Source: Actinomadura opuntiae
Lineage (GTDB): Bacteria; Actinomycetota; Actinomycetes; Streptosporangiales; Streptosporangiaceae
Length of the DNA stretch: 33,283 nucleotides
Direction of reading: 5' to 3'
NCBI RefSeq assembly: GCF_030283205.1
Contig: NZ_JASNWF010000046.1
Location: 1 to 33,283, forward strand
In this document: piece by piece, positions 33,030 to 33,283 of the stretch
Layout: every line of letters starts with the position of its first letter
How positions within the stretch are numbered: position 1 is the stretch's first letter
Notes under the pieces: model-generated
The model's input: only the letters and a program-made list of their open reading frames with translations
The model's database searches: none
Told to the model about the DNA's origin: nothing
Position numbers and translations under genes: made by a program

Positions 33030-33283
33030 GTTGCCCCGGAGCGAGGGCCGCGGAAGCGGGTCTGGCGCGGTGGGTGTCCGTTTCTTGAGAACTTAACAGC
33101 GTGTTAAAAGCCAGTGCCTTTATCGATCCGGCTTTTGGGTCGGATCGCCCCGTAGCCGTTCTCGTTTTTCGGGGATGGTGGGGATTTCTTTGAGGCAATA
33201 CGGTCCTTCGGGATCGTTTGCTGGGATTTTCTTCTGAGGTTTGGCTGCTCTGGGGTTCGCCCCCTGGGGTGGTCGTTCGACCT
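33030..33283 (+). other. 5' leader of a 16S-23S-5S rRNA operon (partial, runs off the window)
   Basis: The leader contains TCTTGAGAACTTAACAGCG (33083-33101) followed by TGTTAAAAG, which matches the antitermination (boxA-type) element of actinobacterial rRNA leaders. CGATCCG (33124-33130) and CGGATCG (33141-33147) form a stem likely to be part of the precursor fold. The sequence then becomes unusually T-rich (TTTCTTTGAGG, GGGATTTTCTTCTGAGG). The mature 16S start (AGTTTGATCCTGG) is not reached, so the 16S gene itself is outside the window. Confidence 0.75.

Noticed and set aside
33150..33283. Start of the 16S rRNA gene inside the window
   Set aside because: The conserved AGTTTGATCCTGG start is not present; the sequence up to the end is leader only.

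Overview
The window is a gene-dense, very GC-rich (third codon positions mostly G or C) chromosomal segment from a high-GC actinomycete. The protein types point to an Actinomadura/Streptosporangiales-like organism: an actinobacterial infC with an ATC start, a tyrS gene directly ahead of an rRNA operon leader, an arginine cluster coupled to argR, and DUF948/DUF6167-type proteins ahead of alaS. The genus call is an inference and was not checked by any search. No insertion sequence, prophage, CRISPR array or tRNA gene was recognised, and almost everything on the plus strand is core housekeeping.

Layout. (1) 132-6127, plus strand: DUF948-like protein, DUF6167-like protein, alaS, ruvX, mltG and aroE, mostly overlapping or closely spaced. 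(2) 6154-9879: an accessory island of four genes. These are a prenyltransferase/squalene-cyclase-repeat membrane protein (minus), a HIT-like protein (plus), and a PfkB-type kinase with a NUDIX protein (minus, 8 nt apart). (3) 9880-12898: a long infC leader with a terminator hairpin and a possible competing antiterminator, then infC (ATC start), rpmI, rplT and a TrmH/SpoU methyltransferase. (4) 13196-15013: a STAS protein lacking the phospho-acceptor serine and a soluble PAS histidine kinase. (5) 15147-18733: pheS and pheT. (6) 18734-23022: an ABC-F ATPase with its own AT-rich promoter and about 195 nt of leader, convergent with a marR - ABC ATPase - ABC permease operon on the minus strand. (7) 23023-30570: a marR/argC intergenic region full of operator-like repeats, then argC-J-B-D-F-R and, after a 130-nt gap, argH; argG is absent. 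(8) 30674-32671: AAG-family 3-methyladenine DNA glycosylase and tyrS. (9) 32719-33283: promoters and leader of an rRNA operon whose 16S gene must lie just beyond the window.

How the genes work together. Three aminoacyl-tRNA synthetases (Ala, Phe, Tyr), initiation factor 3, L35/L20 and an rRNA operon make this a translation-rich region. Next to it are peptidoglycan termination (mltG), shikimate synthesis (aroE) and nearly the whole ornithine-to-arginine pathway with its repressor. The least explained part is the four-gene HIT/PfkB/NUDIX/prenyltransferase-like island, whose families suggest nucleotide- or nucleoside-conjugate chemistry beside a membrane-attached alpha-barrel protein. The most interesting regulatory sequence is the infC leader, the infC-rpmI gap, the marR-argC gap and the rRNA promoter region.
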